Assembly: GCA_029379385.1 (NCBI GenBank)
Contig: CM055611.1
Coordinates: 21,150,062 to 21,214,061, forward strand
Origin: Quillaja saponaria
Lineage: Eukaryota > Streptophyta > Magnoliopsida > Fabales > Quillajaceae
Direction: 5' to 3'
DNA: 64,000 bases
Shown here: positions 22,503-36,208 of the stretch, in pieces
Position numbering within the stretch: position 1 is the stretch's first letter
How the letters are laid out: the number at the start of each line of letters is the position of its first letter
Notes under the pieces: model-generated
The model's input: only the letters and a program-made list of their open reading frames with translations
Databases searched by the model: none
Told to the model about the DNA's origin: nothing
Position numbers and translations under genes: made by a program

Positions 22503-24418
22503 CTTGATTACTGCTCTAGCTATTTCCCTCTCTTCCTGAACTTGTTGCTACTTGCTAACTCAAATCTCAAATATATGGCAGACGCTGAGAGAGAGAGATA
22601 AGCTTTGATTGCAGCGGAGGCTTTGGTACCAAAAGTACAATCTTAGCTCGGCCGTCTCAAAAATCCATGAACCCACCGACATTGTTTTGTTTTTTAATAT
22701 AAATTTTTATGCCCAAAAAGTCCATCATCTGCTTACTGTTTGGCTCATAATTGGCCTATTGAGGATATAAAAAACAAAATCATAATTTAAAATTTTAAAA
22801 ATAGAAATATTAGTCTAGGATTACAGCTATTTGAGCATTTTATGGTCACTGCCAATGGTGGGATGCAATTGAGGATAGCATCTTGCTTTTAATTGAGCAG
22901 CACTAAGAGAAGTGGAAGTGTTACTTTAAGTCAAAAGGATGAAGTGGGAATGATGTAATAATGGTTCTCATAAATTGGAAAAAAAATTATTTGGATAAAA
23001 TATAAGTTAATGACATAATTGACCTTGTAAGACAAACTGCTTTCTCTTATTGGTTTAGGCAACAACCATTGATAGGCATTTTTTGTTTTCAATGGAGTTT
23101 CTTTTTTCCCCTTTTGGTCACTAATCATCCACCTATAATCTTGTATTGTTGTGTCATTAACATACTCTCCTTCTCAAAAATAGATAGAGTTATTTATTTC
23201 CCTTACTTTTTAAATATTTGTGATGTCACCAAAATTGACTTAAGCTATTCAGTATAATCTCAGAAACATTTGATATATTTAGAGAATACATTAAAGATAA
23301 AAATTAAAGGGACTAATAGTCCTAGTTGAATTGAAGAAAAAATTGTATTATTAAGTTGATGTTTATCCCAAAGATTGATGTAATCATTGAAGTGAATATG
23401 AAGCAAGGATTCCCTTACTTTTCTTACTAGTTTTTTTTATTTTTAAATTGTCATTATTTATCTGTATTTATGTTATATATATTGCATGAATTTTTTAAAA
23501 GAATTTTCTTAGAGCACTTGTTATTATAATAGATATACAAAATTTTAAAAATAACAATTTATAGATTAAATAGTAATAAAATCATAATCGATCACTGTAA
23601 ATACATATTGTTAATATTTTATTTATAAAATCCTAACAAGTGACTTTAAAATACCTATTAAATATGTATAATAATATGAATAAAGATAAACAATGACAAC
23701 TAACCAAAAAAAAAAAAAAAAAACTGGGAAGGAAAATGGGTATTATTTCTCAATTTCTTTTGGGATAAATATATATTATGTAAACATCTCACATTATATT
23801 TTCTTGTATCAAAATCTATAATTGACATCATATTATTAGTTAAAGGCCATGGCGAGAATCACATTGAATTTATTAATACTATAATACGAGGATGATATTG
23901 ATGTAATTAAAACTTGGAAAAATTTGTAAAACAATAGGGATTAATGAGTAATTATGACTTTTATTTTTGTTAAACTTTTTCTCTTAATTACATGATGACA
24001 AGAATGCCACGTTTTGATTAAGTAGAGGATGAAACCACCAAGTCCTTATATGGGATTAATAGGACCACGTAGACACAATGATGAAATCAATTTTATTCGT
24101 ATATAGTTTTATATTATTTTCTTTTTCTAGAACTCACCGACCAAAATATAAAAAAATAATTTCCCATCCATTTGCAAAGATGTAATGTGCAATTAAAGTC
24201 ATCCACTTGGGAGACAACTTTGTCATATGATCCTAACTTATTTGGCCAATGACCAGTGGCCAAGTTGGTAGGACATTGTAAATACCTAATTACTAACTTT
24301 AGTTTAAGAATTTGCATGTACATGCTTGGAATTAAATTATAATGAAACGAAAGCAATGCTGCTACTCGAATCAGAGATCTTATATTTGACATCCTCAAAA
24401 TATCGTATCAGCAAAATT

Positions 24419-24419
24419 A

Positions 24420-24451
<32 letters not shown>

Positions 24452-24506
24452 TATAGCACATACGTATCTGTTTATTATAACATATATATATATATATATA
24501 TATATT
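24419..24506. repeat. TA/TATACA microsatellite pair
   Basis: Two TA-rich dinucleotide tracts (about 24419-24452 and 24481-24507) separated by about 30 bases of AT-rich sequence. They create spurious Tyr/Ile-repeat reading frames on both strands. No function is inferred. Confidence 0.8.
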
Positions 24507-25431
24507 AGATATTTAAGTAAATAGACATTATATAATAAATCATATATGAAATAATTATTTAACATCAATAAATGATTTACAATTTGCAATGTTTCTTTTA
24601 TTTTCTTGAGAGATGCTTTGCATGTGTATCTTCTGTTAAGCACAACTTTTGTCACATATAGAATAAAGTCCCACTGATCAATTGTCACGTGAATATGTCT
24701 TCTTCTAGGGTAAAATAAAGATCAACTTGAATGTAATTTAATGTATAATACCACACATTCTCTTTGGCAGCATTATATTTTTTTGGGACTCAACTTTAGT
24801 TCAACAAATGGGTGGTCATTAACTAGTTCTTATGGTTGTGAAGATAGAAGTAGATGGACCCTAGCTGGCTAATGTCTTTGTCATAGTAAGTGGACTTAGC
24901 TATGGCCTTTTGTGCCATGTTCAATGTTCCAATACTATTTCCTATTTCTTAAGTAAAAGTCACTTAGCTAGAGAGCACAAAAATGCAATAGGAAGGTCAC
25001 TAAGTGAAGGATATTATACTTTTTTCATTTGTGAAAAGTGGAGATTTGAGATTAAACATGAAATCTTAATATATATTTTTATATTTTTTTAGTATTATGA
25101 TGTTATGTGAATAATTGACAAGTAATAGTGATTAGACTTTAAACTTCTCAAATTGAAGTTTTTAAGTGTGGATCCTATTGGTATTTGATTTGGAAAGAGT
25201 TAGAACTACTCACGTTGTTTAACTCATAGTCCAGACCTTTTGATATGAGAAAAGAATAAAATAAAATAGCGAGATATTGTGGACAAAAAAAAGTATAATC
25301 TTCATTATATACCTCAAAACATTGGATTCATCCCAAAATAATACAATCAGCAAAATTCTTTTATAAGATGAAAAGTAAGATATTTTATTTGTGTTATATA
25401 TGATGTGAAATTTTAAATACCACAAAAAATC

Positions 25432-25560
25432 TCAATGGATTAGTCTAGTGGTCAAGAAATGTATTTTATTTTATTTTATTGATTCTGTGTTTGAATCTCC
25501 TTAGAATATGTCATATAGAGAGTAAAATTCTCACACATTTTCTAGTCCCGACATAACATG
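25432..25560 (+). repeat. possible degenerate tRNA-derived SINE
   Basis: TAGTCTAGTGGTCAA at 25441-25455 matches the pol III box A pattern, and GTGTTTGAATCTCC at 25487-25500 resembles a diverged box B at tRNA-like spacing. An AT-rich body follows. No target duplication or poly(A) tail was identified, so this is a weak call. Confidence 0.35.
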
Positions 25561-28062
25561 CCTATTTTTGGCCTGATCAGAAAAATGATTAATTGAGTTA
25601 TGCGAAGTTAGCCCAAACACACGACTATTAATTTTTTTTTCAAAAAAAAATCACATAAGTTACATCAAATCTTCAACACATATGGTCATTTAGACTTGAG
25701 AGATTTTAAACATTTATACAACGGTGAGCTAAGTTTTATATTTTTAATTCAGTGATTCACGAGTTTATATTTTTATTTATTATTCTAGTAGTTTCATTTT
25801 GTTTTATTCTAGTACATAATAAATATGCGTTTAGTTAAAAGTTATGGTCATTTGTTAATTCACTATTTGTGTATAAATTTATAAATGTTGGGTTTTTAAC
25901 TAGTTTTCTAATTAGTTTATATGAACAAGTTTTATGTAGTATAAATACATAGACTTTGTGAGATCGAGTTATGAGGTATGAGAAAGAGAGAATTAATATT
26001 TGTAGATTTCCTTTGCGGTAGAATTTCTATTGGTGGAGAATTAATATTTTTTTATTCTTTCTACGTATCTTTGTTGAAATAGTAAAAATTCTCTTCTTAT
26101 TCGTGAATGTAACAAGGAGCTGAAACACAGTATATCATATTGTTGATAGTTTTTTTCTCTACTCTTCTACTTTTATTTTTTGCAGATGCTCTTTGTTATT
26201 TTTGCTATATTACTTTGAAGATTGAAGTGGGGATTTTATATAATTTTCATTTTTCAATAATACGTTACAAGTAAACATGATTATAACATATCAACTCACA
26301 GCTCGCTCACTTGACTAAAACTGAAAGTGATGAGTTAGTGACACACGTCATTTGACCATTCATCAAACTTTATCTAACAATTAGTGTGCCAAAGTTGAAG
26401 ATGCATTATGAAAAACACACATATATATATATATAATCTATTTAAAGTAAATAGGACCAAGGTTCTTTGCTAGCATGCATGTATCCTCTTTTTTATGAGA
26501 GATCTTGTGCTATTTAAGATCATAAATGCGGAAGTCATCCACTAATTCTTCATGATAGAGCTAGATTCACCAAATAGACCTCAAGTTTATATCATCTAAA
26601 GCAAACCAGCATGATAGACAATGAAAATTACCCATGTGCATGCCCCAATAGAGAGTTTGTCTTTTGTCCACCAATGCCATATTCAAACTAAGTAAAGAAT
26701 GTAAAAGATTCACTAATTTTCTGTCATTTCATCCATTTAGTTGTTAAGCTTATTGTGCTTGAAACTTTTGTCTTACCATGGCAATCAGAATTATTTCCAT
26801 GCACCCAATAAGATCACAAAGGAATCAAATGGTTAACTCACAGAGAACAACTTGAAAAGTGGATAGTGGCTATTTGGCATAATTTTAACTTCTAAGATGC
26901 CCTTTTATTCAAAGATGATGTTCAATCAAACAATTCAGGACATGGGCGAAGCTATCAATGCCTCTACCTGCTTAGAGAATAAAAGAAAAAAAAAATTAGG
27001 CCATTTGGTGCTCAATTATTGGACAAACTTAAAATTCCAAAATTTGGGACAGAATGATTTTTATCCTGGCTTCTGTCACTGCTTAAAACATGCAAAATTT
27101 TATTGGATCATTCACCAAAACTAGCTCAGTACAACTAGCATAGACTAGCCATTCATTTTTCCTTTCGTTTTCTCTTTTAGGACAATTTTTGATCAAATCA
27201 ATATATGCACATCTCCACTCATTATTCCACATCGCCAATCTGATTCAAGTCCGAAATTACACTTATTCTTTGTTTTCATAAGGACTTTTTATTTATTCCT
27301 AACAAAAAAGAAAAAGAAAAATAAGTATTATTCATGTATGGACCCCTATTTCTTAGACAGGGACTCACCAGCCCCACCCATTCTGGATACACATGTTTGG
27401 TGGCGTTTTATCCACGGCAACTAATTCAGCTTCTCCCCTTCCCTTTTTTTCAAGTTAATTTGATGAAAACAATTGCTAGTACGTATAATCACATCGAAAG
27501 TCCTATTTCATAATTAAATCGTATTGACAAAAATATTTTTAGCAATATATTGTGACATTTCAAGTGTGACAATAATAAATTCAGTGGCGGTACTTTGAGT
27601 ACGGAGAAACAAGAATAATTTTTGTAACAAAAAAAAAGAAAGAATAATAATTTCATATTTTGTGATGAGTGATAATATTTAAGACTTCATTAAGACTCGC
27701 CACCTCTTGTTATGGGCAATGAACAGACGACATTTTGACTTTGATGCTTAAGATTGGTATGATTCACTAATCTTTCTATTAGCAAGATGAAATAAAAGAA
27801 AATGGAAACAAATTTCATGTATGGTTTGAAAGAAAAAAACAACTTTGAATGTGTTAATTCGTGTGTGCATAAGATATAACAATTTTTTTCCAATTCTCTC
27901 TCACTACGACTTTGAATTTTGAAAATGAAAAAGTAACTTTCTCAAATCAACTTTCTAAGTTAACATCGAAGCATACCCTATATAAGTAACCCTTCAATTG
28001 TGGTAGTATGACTATGACCACATAAGTCCACTTTCGCCTGGGATATATTCAAAGCAACAAAA

Positions 28063-28089
28063 GGGGTAGGGTAGGGGTGGGGGGGTGGG
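28063..28089 (+). other. G-quadruplex-prone tract
   Basis: Five runs of three or more G separated by one- or two-base loops (GGGG TA GGG TA GGGG T GGGGGGG T GGG). This fits the canonical four-stranded motif very well in otherwise AT-rich DNA. It is not near an identified promoter. Confidence 0.7.
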
Positions 28090-31009
28090 AACTCCATAAT
28101 TTTCCCAACAAATTGAGTAGGGTCACATTGCAGAAGAAAAAGATTGGTGAGAACTAAAATCCTTATCTTCTGCAACTAAACTCTTGGACCACTAACAAGA
28201 TAGTCACATCAATGTGTGCATGGGTTAATGGTGTCAATTTCTGATAGGATCTCTTGCAAATTTGCAGTCAATAATGTGATTAACCCATATGATATGGTAC
28301 ATCAAGTTTGGCACTTCTTTTGAACTTTTCTTTGGATGCAGCCATATTACTATGAAGTTAAAGATTTTCTAGGGAGTTTCAAGATAATGCTTTGTATGAG
28401 CTTCTTGTCTTTACATCTTTTAGTCATTAAAGTTGAAGTTTTCCATTAATTAAACAACAAAAAAGTTGTGTACTTGATTAGGTCTCGTAAGCATCTTCTT
28501 TTAAGATGGGTATATCCCATTTGAATTTTTAGTTGGAGTGTACTCAGCACAATATTCATGATGTATTAAGTGAAAAAGATAGAAAGAGAAGTCCAAAATT
28601 ATTGAGTGGAGGCTATTAAGTATTAAATCCACAGATGATGCCCTTCTCTAAAAGCTTGACTACAAAATAATAATGACAAATAATGCATAATAAAACATAC
28701 ACGCACAGTAAGCTACCCTCTTTGAGAATAGTAATAAGCCAAAGTCAAACTTAAAAGGAAAAAAATTCAAAGTTTAATAAAATCAAACTTACTAAATATA
28801 GAAGAATATGGACTAGTATTTCCTTCTATTATAGAATTGTAATTAAAATCTCTATTACACATAATATTAACGTACTCTCAACTCCTTAGTCAATTAAGTC
28901 AAAATATTTACTTTTTAAATAGTCGATATCAATTGACCCATTTAGCCCAATAACATAACTAACAACTTGTTGGGCCAACGAATAGATATTCATCATTCAT
29001 ATTAAGTTCAGAACATTACCTTTTCCTCCAGCCCAGATTAATTGAAAAATATGGCCCATGGGCCCAAGTAACAAGAGAAAAGCGGACCATGGGGGTGGAA
29101 GGAAATATTTTAAATGTGTGACACATCAACAAAGAAAAAAGGCAACATCAATTTATAAGTATTTATTATTTTATTTAAAATTGAAAAAATTTAAGAAAAT
29201 ATTATTTTCCATAAATTAAATGAATTAAAAATTACATATGTTTTACCACTAAATTAATCCTATAAAAATTCAATTTATAATTTTTATAACTATATTTTTC
29301 CGTAGTTAAATATAAATCAAATATTAATTCAGTCAATTTATGTTGATATTTATGTTGGTAGAATAACTCGAGTGAAAATTGATAAGAACGTCGTTCAATT
29401 AATTAAGGCAAAAATATTGGGTTACAAATTTTCACATTCGAGTTTTTTTATCTATTAATGTGATATAGTAATAAATTAATTCACTTGATTGCTGAATTGA
29501 GAAGTCATGCTATAATTAATAGATATAAATATTATTTATGTAAAAATAAAATAAAATCGAGTGACTGTAATATACTGAGGTTTTAAAAAGTGACACCTGG
29601 CAACAGAAGATGCTTCAAGTGTAAACCGTGCGGATGATATTTAGCGTTATAAACGTGGCCGCTACTACTACCGACTGCCCATTTTAACTGCTCTGGATCG
29701 TTCGTTTTCTGTCTGATGCAGCAGGAGTTGGCTGGAAACAGGAGGCGGAGGAAGCCACCGCCCACTGCTGTCACGAAATGTGGCTGTTGCTGACATCTCC
29801 TGCTTCATGCAACCACACATTTGGCACATAAACTATGTTATTAATGTGTTTGGTTTGGATTCCTTTTCCTTTTTTTTGTTCCAAAATTTATTTTGGCTTC
29901 TTTAGAAACTGTTTGTGATGCACGCAGAAACATGACGATTGCTTTTGTTTGTGAGAGAAAAAGTTACATCTGAACTAACTCGTTATTATGATAAGACGAT
30001 AATACCCTTGCCTTTATTTCTAACAAATGAGGCATTTATGTGACCGAGGCCCATCCATCCCCCTAGTATGATTATATTCAGAATGAGCTTGATTATATTG
30101 TTAGGGTCTTGCAACATATGGTTGCAAATCATTTTCTCATTTATTCACTGATTAAAAAAAGAGTATACTAATATTTGAATTATTATTGCATTCATCTCAC
30201 CTCTTTAGGACAAAAAATAAACTTTTATGTTTGGTTATTTATTTCGATTTAAAATGTACCAAATCAAATTTAATTGTTATTATTAGTAAAATAAGTTTAA
30301 ATTCAATATTTTAAGGATTTCTATAATGTCAGGGTTCTCGTTAATAGAAAGCACTAATGAGAATAAATAGTTATAAATTTTTAGTGAGATTAAGTATGTT
30401 TAAAGAGTGTGAGAGACTTGTATAAAAATAATATAGTAAAACTAGGAAATATATTTCCAAGAGGGAATTAATTAATTAATAGGAAAACAAAATATTGATT
30501 GAAATGGACGATGATGAATTAAGTAAATTAAATCCACCGATTTTTCTGGAAAAGGCTGAGGGAGAGGGACTTGCAAATTGCAATGCACCATTGTTATTGT
30601 GAAAAAGTAAGAAACATACATGTGAGGGTATTTTTGTCCACTAAATATTACTTGAACCTGGCAACCTTTCTTTCGATGTCCACGTAATGACGTGAAACAG
30701 ATTCTCCCATGGCGGTTTCTCTCTGATTCCTTCATCGTTTCCCACAATCTCCCACCTACTCTCTCTCTCTCATATATTATAGAGAGAGAAAGACAGAAAA
30801 GAGAGTCGGCTCCTTTGTATTTAAATAGAAATACTGATTCCAAGTACAGTATATATGTTAATATTTGAATTGAATCTGAGAGTGAGGGAAGGGACCCAAT
30901 TGAATTCACTGTCAATGTATATATATATATATTATATACTAAAATACATACTATAAGATTCCCGATGATCAGAATCTTGTCCAAAAATCCATGTAAACCA
31001 GTTTCGTTT

Positions 31010-31241
31010 CACTACCCGAGCTAATTAAGCCGAGCGACCTCCATTGTTGCACCTCGCGCTCGATTGATCGGCAGCTCTCTCTCTATCTCTATCAGTTCAT
31101 TCGATCACTTCTTCTTGAATTGGTGGAAGGCAACCTCCATTGTTGGACCTCGATTTCATCTCTGATCTCTCTCTGACACAGTTTCTCTTTCTTCTCTCTC
31201 AGTTCGTCCGGTCACTACTGATCGGATCTCTGCGATTCCAG
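31010..31241 (+). other. putative 5' UTR exon of the lipase gene
   Basis: A TC-rich leader typical of plant 5' UTRs (several CTCTCTCT runs at 31070-31200) ends in GATTCCAG at a GTAAAT donor (intron from 31242). The likely partner acceptor is TTTTCTTGCAG ending at 33341, 82 bases before the lipase ATG. TA-rich sequence at 30916-30940 could supply a TATA box. The TC-rich run near 30763-30792 may be part of the promoter. This is inference from layout; transcripts would settle it. Confidence 0.45.
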
Positions 31242-33341
31242 GTAAATATTTAAGTACATTTTTGTTTAGATTTAAAAATATTATATATTATTCATTTCTA
31301 AATTTCTTTCTTACTGTTTCACTATCTGATACTCATTGTGGAATTGCATTTCAATTTTTGTTCAGAATTTTGTTTTCTAAACTGAGAATTTTAAGAGCAA
31401 ATTAATCAAGAAAAGTATATATATATAAAGAGTTTTTTTTTTTTAAAAAATTTAACAGTCTGCACTTGGATATTTAATGAAAATTATGAAATATTTGGGA
31501 GATGTTTCAATCGATCATTCATAAAGTAGTTAGTTCATGCCATGGTCTGTGAATCTATTTCTCGATCATGTCGTGTTGGTTTTTGAGACTAATTCTATTT
31601 TCTGACAGCTGGAGCACATGCAAGTGGACCTTATTTTGTGGGTCCCCTATCATAAAACTGTCCTTTTAATTTATTTTTTAAAGTTAAATAAAAAAAAAAT
31701 GAATGGAGATTGGAGATGCCACGAGCGAGTGTGAAAGCACTTTGATTTAGGTGGGAATTAAAATATTTATTATTAATGAATTTTAAAAAAATTAATTTAT
31801 ATAATCAAAGATTAAAACATTTTTTTAACCATTTAACCAAGGGTAAAAAGGATTGCATTAAGTTTCTAATCAAGTTTAAGGATGAATTTTTCTTCAAATC
31901 GTATGTGTCAGCTATAAGCTTCCACCTTGGACGATAATTACGAGAGAGAATAAACTATAAGTAAGGGACTGTATGTTTTAGTACTTACTTTGTTGATTTT
32001 GTTGGCAAAGACGTGTGAAACTCAAACAACACATTGTACTCTTCTACACAAACTTAAAACTTCGGGCTAGCTAAAGCCTTACCAATCGCCTTCGAAAATA
32101 TCAACTTGATTTTAGTTCATTAAATTATTACTCTTTCATTTAATAATTTTGTTAGTTAAGCTAACAATTCTTCTCATAAGTGATTATAAGTTTGATATTT
32201 ATGATTTTAATTTGGATTCAATCATAAATAAATAAAAATTTTAATTTGAATCAAATCATAAATAAATAAAATTTAATAAATTTAATTTGATTTTGGATTA
32301 GTCACAATGTGATGCATTATCATGCATATCTTAATTAATAATATTATCACATTTCTTATTTATTTAGGAGTTGTCAAATGAAGACATTATATTATAAAGA
32401 AAAAAATTAGAAAATTTATTATGATAATTAATTATGATTTTAATATTATTTAGTTTAAAATTATTATTTTTTATAAAATTTTAATTTGTTTAAATTATAT
32501 TTATCAAATAATAATAAGTGATCTATCAGCACGTTAAAATCAATTTACTTATTTTGTGACAGGCAGTGAAGAGGGGCGGACAATTTCAAATGCAAGGAGG
32601 AAGAGTTTCTTTAATGAGTGACTATAAACAAAGTTCTCATTGGAATCAACAAGAATACTTCATTTGATTCCGGGTACAAGACAACCACCTATCTATGTTT
32701 ATTCTATTGTACCCACCCATATCTAAACTTCCACCTAAACGAACTACAACTAAAAAGGGTATCTTTTTTTTTTTTTTTCTTTATATTTTGCTACATATAT
32801 TTTTCATAATTAAGTTCAGTATGCTTTTTCCTTCAAAAAATAAAGAGGAACAACAGTTGAGGCTTTAAGAAAACGGAATGGAGGATGATACTGCAAGCAA
32901 ACACCCTAGATTTCAAACTTTGGTAAACAACAAATGTACTAATTCATATATTACATTGCTCTTGGCAAAAAGAAAGAAAGAAAAAATAATAATTGTGAAA
33001 TTTGCCATCAATATTTTTTTGTAGAAATCATAAGACTACTTTTTTGTTCTCGAACATAACTATGTATTCCTTTGGCAGTTACATACAGTACAACGTCTTC
33101 CATCCATTGCCTTGTCTAAAATGATAGGCAACCAATCATTTGCTACTTTGGAGACTTTTAGCATCTTAAATGTTCTCGTTGTTAACAAGAAAAAAATACA
33201 GAAGATACCTCCCCTACATTTGTCCTTATAAAACCCATAACCACAAGTAAGATTGATTTCCAAAAACTCAAACGCAAATCTCAAAAAGTTTTTCACCTCT
33301 AGTTCCACATGTTCTCTAATGTCTATCACATTTTCTTGCAG
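31242..33341 (+). other. probable 5' UTR intron of the lipase gene
   Basis: About 2.1 kb of AT-rich DNA between the putative leader exon and the coding exon. A small GC-richer island at 32560-32605 follows a TGTGACAG acceptor-like site and may be an alternative leader exon. No coding sequence was recognised here. Confidence 0.4.
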
Positions 33342-33423
33342 CTAAAATTAGTGTAATCTTTCGGGTCATTCCAAGTGGAAGACAGACCCTTCTCTTCCTG
33401 ATACAATTTTATGCAAGCAAATA

Positions 33424-36208
33424 ATGGAATGTTTTGCAGTGAGTATTCCCTCTTCTCCAACAGCCTCAGGAACAAAAGACATCACAAAAGAATACAATGG
33501 CCTTCGCAGGTCAAACTCAAGCAGAGACATTTGCAACCGTTCCACTATTCGAAGATCTTATTCTGATAACCACCTGAGTTACTCCATCAACAACTGTGTC
33601 CAAGCCTCGTCGGCTCAGCCGAAACTTAAGAACAGCAAATCAATGGGAATCTTCCCATTTCAATTTTCAGGCTCTATAATTCCAAATTCACTTCGGTCAT
33701 TCTTGTTTGACCAAGAAACCAGTAAGGACATGAATATAGAAGAGAAAGTTATGAATGAGGAGGAAAACTTGGTGGCAAGTACTGAAGGAGAGGAGATAAA
33801 GAGAGCTAATTGGGTAGAGAGGCTCATGGAAATTAGCAGTCATTGGAGAACTAGACAACTCAAAGAGACCTTACTTGCAGATAGGATATGTAACAAGGAT
33901 ACAAATAATGAATGTGATTGTGATTGTGATTGTGATGAATATCACGGTGTTTGCATGGTGGATTATAGTTCAGAAGATGATGAAGAAGATGGACAAGAAG
34001 TCACATGTGAACGTGAAGCTTTCTCAAAATTTTTGGTTCGAGTCCCATGGTCTGATACCAAGCTCTTCTCTCAGCTAGCTTTCTTGTGCAACATGGCTTA
34101 TGTTATACCCGAGATCAAGGTAAGCCATCCCTGTTCCTTCTTCAATCACATACTTCAGTCAGACTTCTGGTGCTTAATTAGAGCTCATGTTTTGGCCCCT
34201 TTTGGTCAGAAAGCAAGCTCCTATTCACATATATAGACAAAATAAAGCAATATACATACACAAACATATACGATCTTTTATTTTCTTTATTGAAAGAAAT
34301 TAATCCAGACCTTGAATATGCAGGCTAAGGATTTAAGAAGATACTATGGCCTTCAGTTTCGTAACATCCTCGTTAGAGAAGAAGGCTGAGGCAGCTAAGA
34401 TCAAAACAAAAATTGATCAGGACTCTACTCGTGTACCTGTGGCTCCTTCAGCAGCTTCTGATATACATAGTTTAGAAAAGGATGTGGACACTGAGCAGCC
34501 GATAAAATCAGTCCGCCCGTCTGTTGCATATGAAATTGCTGCCTCAGCTGCATCTTATGTCCAATCTCGAGCTAAAGGGCTTTTATCCCTTGGCTCTAAA
34601 GCGCAAAAGGAAGGTGGTTCTGGGGATTCACATGGAAGAGAAGAGCTACGAAACAAGGAAGGGGAGAGCTCATCGCGGGTGTATAAATCAGAGGTTGCAG
34701 CTTATGTAGCAGCATCAACAATGACTGCAGTTGTTGCAGCAGGCGAGAAGAAAAAACAGGAGGCAGCAAATGACCTTCAGTCACTTCATTCCTCACCTTG
34801 TGAATGGTTTGTTTGTGATGAATCCAGCACATACACTCGCTGCTTTGTGATTCAGGTACTTCCTTAGATCAATATTCCATTTTATATTTGATAAGACATC
34901 AGGTTGCATGCATTCCTCATGTGCAAATTGTTTTCAAGTTTCAGGGATCAGACTCCCTGGCATCTTGGCAAGCTAACCTCTTCTTTGAGCCCACCAAATT
35001 TGAGGTAATGTAAATTGTAATTGATTTTAACGGAGAGCAATCTTCCCCACAAACATTGCATGTCTCTATATTCTAAGCGAAAAAGATATGGAAGACAAGT
35101 GAGACTATGTAATCTTGAGATGCAGGGCACAGATGTGCTTGTTCACAGAGGAATATATGAAGCTGCAAAGGGAATATATGAGCAATTCATGCCCGAAATA
35201 ATGAACCATTTGAATAAATATGGCGATCGTGCAAAGCTTCAATTCACTGGTCACTCCCTTGGGGGCAGTCTCTCTCTTCTGGTTCATTTGATGTTACTGA
35301 ACAGAAAGGTTGTCAAGCCCTCAACAATATGTCCAGTAATCACTTTTGGCTCACCATTTGTGTTCTGCAGAGGCCAGAAGATACTCGATGAGCTGGGACT
35401 GGACGAGAGCCATATCTGTTGTGTGATGATGCATAGAGATATTGTTCCAAGGGCCTTCTCCTGCAACTACCCTAACCATGTGTCTGCAGTCCTCAAGCGC
35501 TTAAATGGCTCATTTCGATCCCATCCATGTCTGATAAAAAATGTAAGCAGCACCATTATCAAATCTTCCATAAAACTCATTGATGCTCTGGTCTATTGCT
35601 CATTTGCTCCAAATTTCACATTCGGTAGGTAAATCTCCTTCTGCATGATCTTAAAAGAATAGTAATCAAGCCAAATGTGAGCAATTTAGAAATCAGCTCC
35701 TGGAACCTGCAATGTTTTCTCCCCAGCCTTGAATAATTTACCATTTTTTGTATCATGTACATTTGACTTTTCATATCCATTAACACTGTGTGTATATCTG
35801 CAGAAATTACTGTACTCACCGGTGGGTAAACTATTCATTCTCCAACCTGATGAGAGGACATCACCTCCACATCCTCTACTCCCTCAAGGAAGTGCCATCT
35901 ATGCTGTGGACAATACCAAATGTGGATACTCACCAGGTGTCCTCAGAGCCTTCCTCAATCAGCCTCATCCACTTGAAACACTAAGTGACCCAACAGCATA
36001 TGGTTCTGAAGGTACGATTCTCAGAGATCATGACTCCAGCAACTATCTAAAGGCTGTCAATGGAGTTTTAAGGCAACATACAAAGCTTGTTGTTCGTAAG
36101 GTAAGGAAAGAAAGGAATCAAATGTGGCCATTGCTCAGTTCTCCGTCTCCCCACTCCTGGAGCCATGAAAAGACTTTGGAGAGCAGTAGGTTGGTGACAA
36201 GAGTCTGA
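33424..36208 (+). CDS. class 3 lipase, plastid-lipase (PLIP) family, one apparent frameshift
   Basis: Five coding exons: 33424-34119, 34324-34855, 34945-35004, 35126-35542 and 35804-36208, with standard splice sites. They would encode about 702 residues after ignoring one extra base. N-terminal features are [16 protein letters not shown] and [20 protein letters not shown]. The lipase core has GHSLGG with the nucleophile Ser at about 473, Asp in MHRDIVPR at about 534 and His in [13 protein letters not shown] at about 644. PLIP1-3 of Arabidopsis are chloroplast phospholipases/galactolipases that release polyunsaturated fatty acids for seed oil or jasmonate. Exon 2 is 532 nt where 531 is needed: an extra C at about 34370 in CAGTTTCGTAAC breaks the [13 protein letters not shown] block. 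The rest is uninterrupted, so assembly error and young pseudogene are both possible. The Asn-Glu-Cys-Asp repeat (DCDCDCD) near residue 163 is a variable insert. Confidence 0.85.

Larger units (their letters stand above)
22503..30900. other. 8.4-kb gene-poor AT-rich region
   Basis: No coding gene is supported. It starts with the PYL 5' UTR/promoter, including a short GA run near 22586-22600. It then holds TA microsatellites (24419-24506), a tRNA-like SINE remnant (25432-25560), a possible decayed Copia LTR (about 25887-26275, with TATAAATAC at 25940) and a G-rich quadruplex-prone stretch (28063-28089). GC rises locally at 29590-29830 without a readable frame. Open frames such as 30472-30984 minus are AT/TC-rich and unconvincing. 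Confidence 0.45.

Noticed and set aside
22503..30900. A hidden gene in the 8.4-kb gene-poor stretch
   Set aside because: No frame shows conserved motifs or sensible exon joins; composition is AT-rich throughout apart from small islands.
30472..30984. 170-codon minus-strand open frame upstream of the lipase
   Set aside because: Composed of TC/TA-rich promoter and leader sequence; no domain and low-complexity composition.
33875..34078. 67-codon plus-strand frame inside lipase exon 1
   Set aside because: Shadow frame of a Cys/Asp repeat in the real coding exon.
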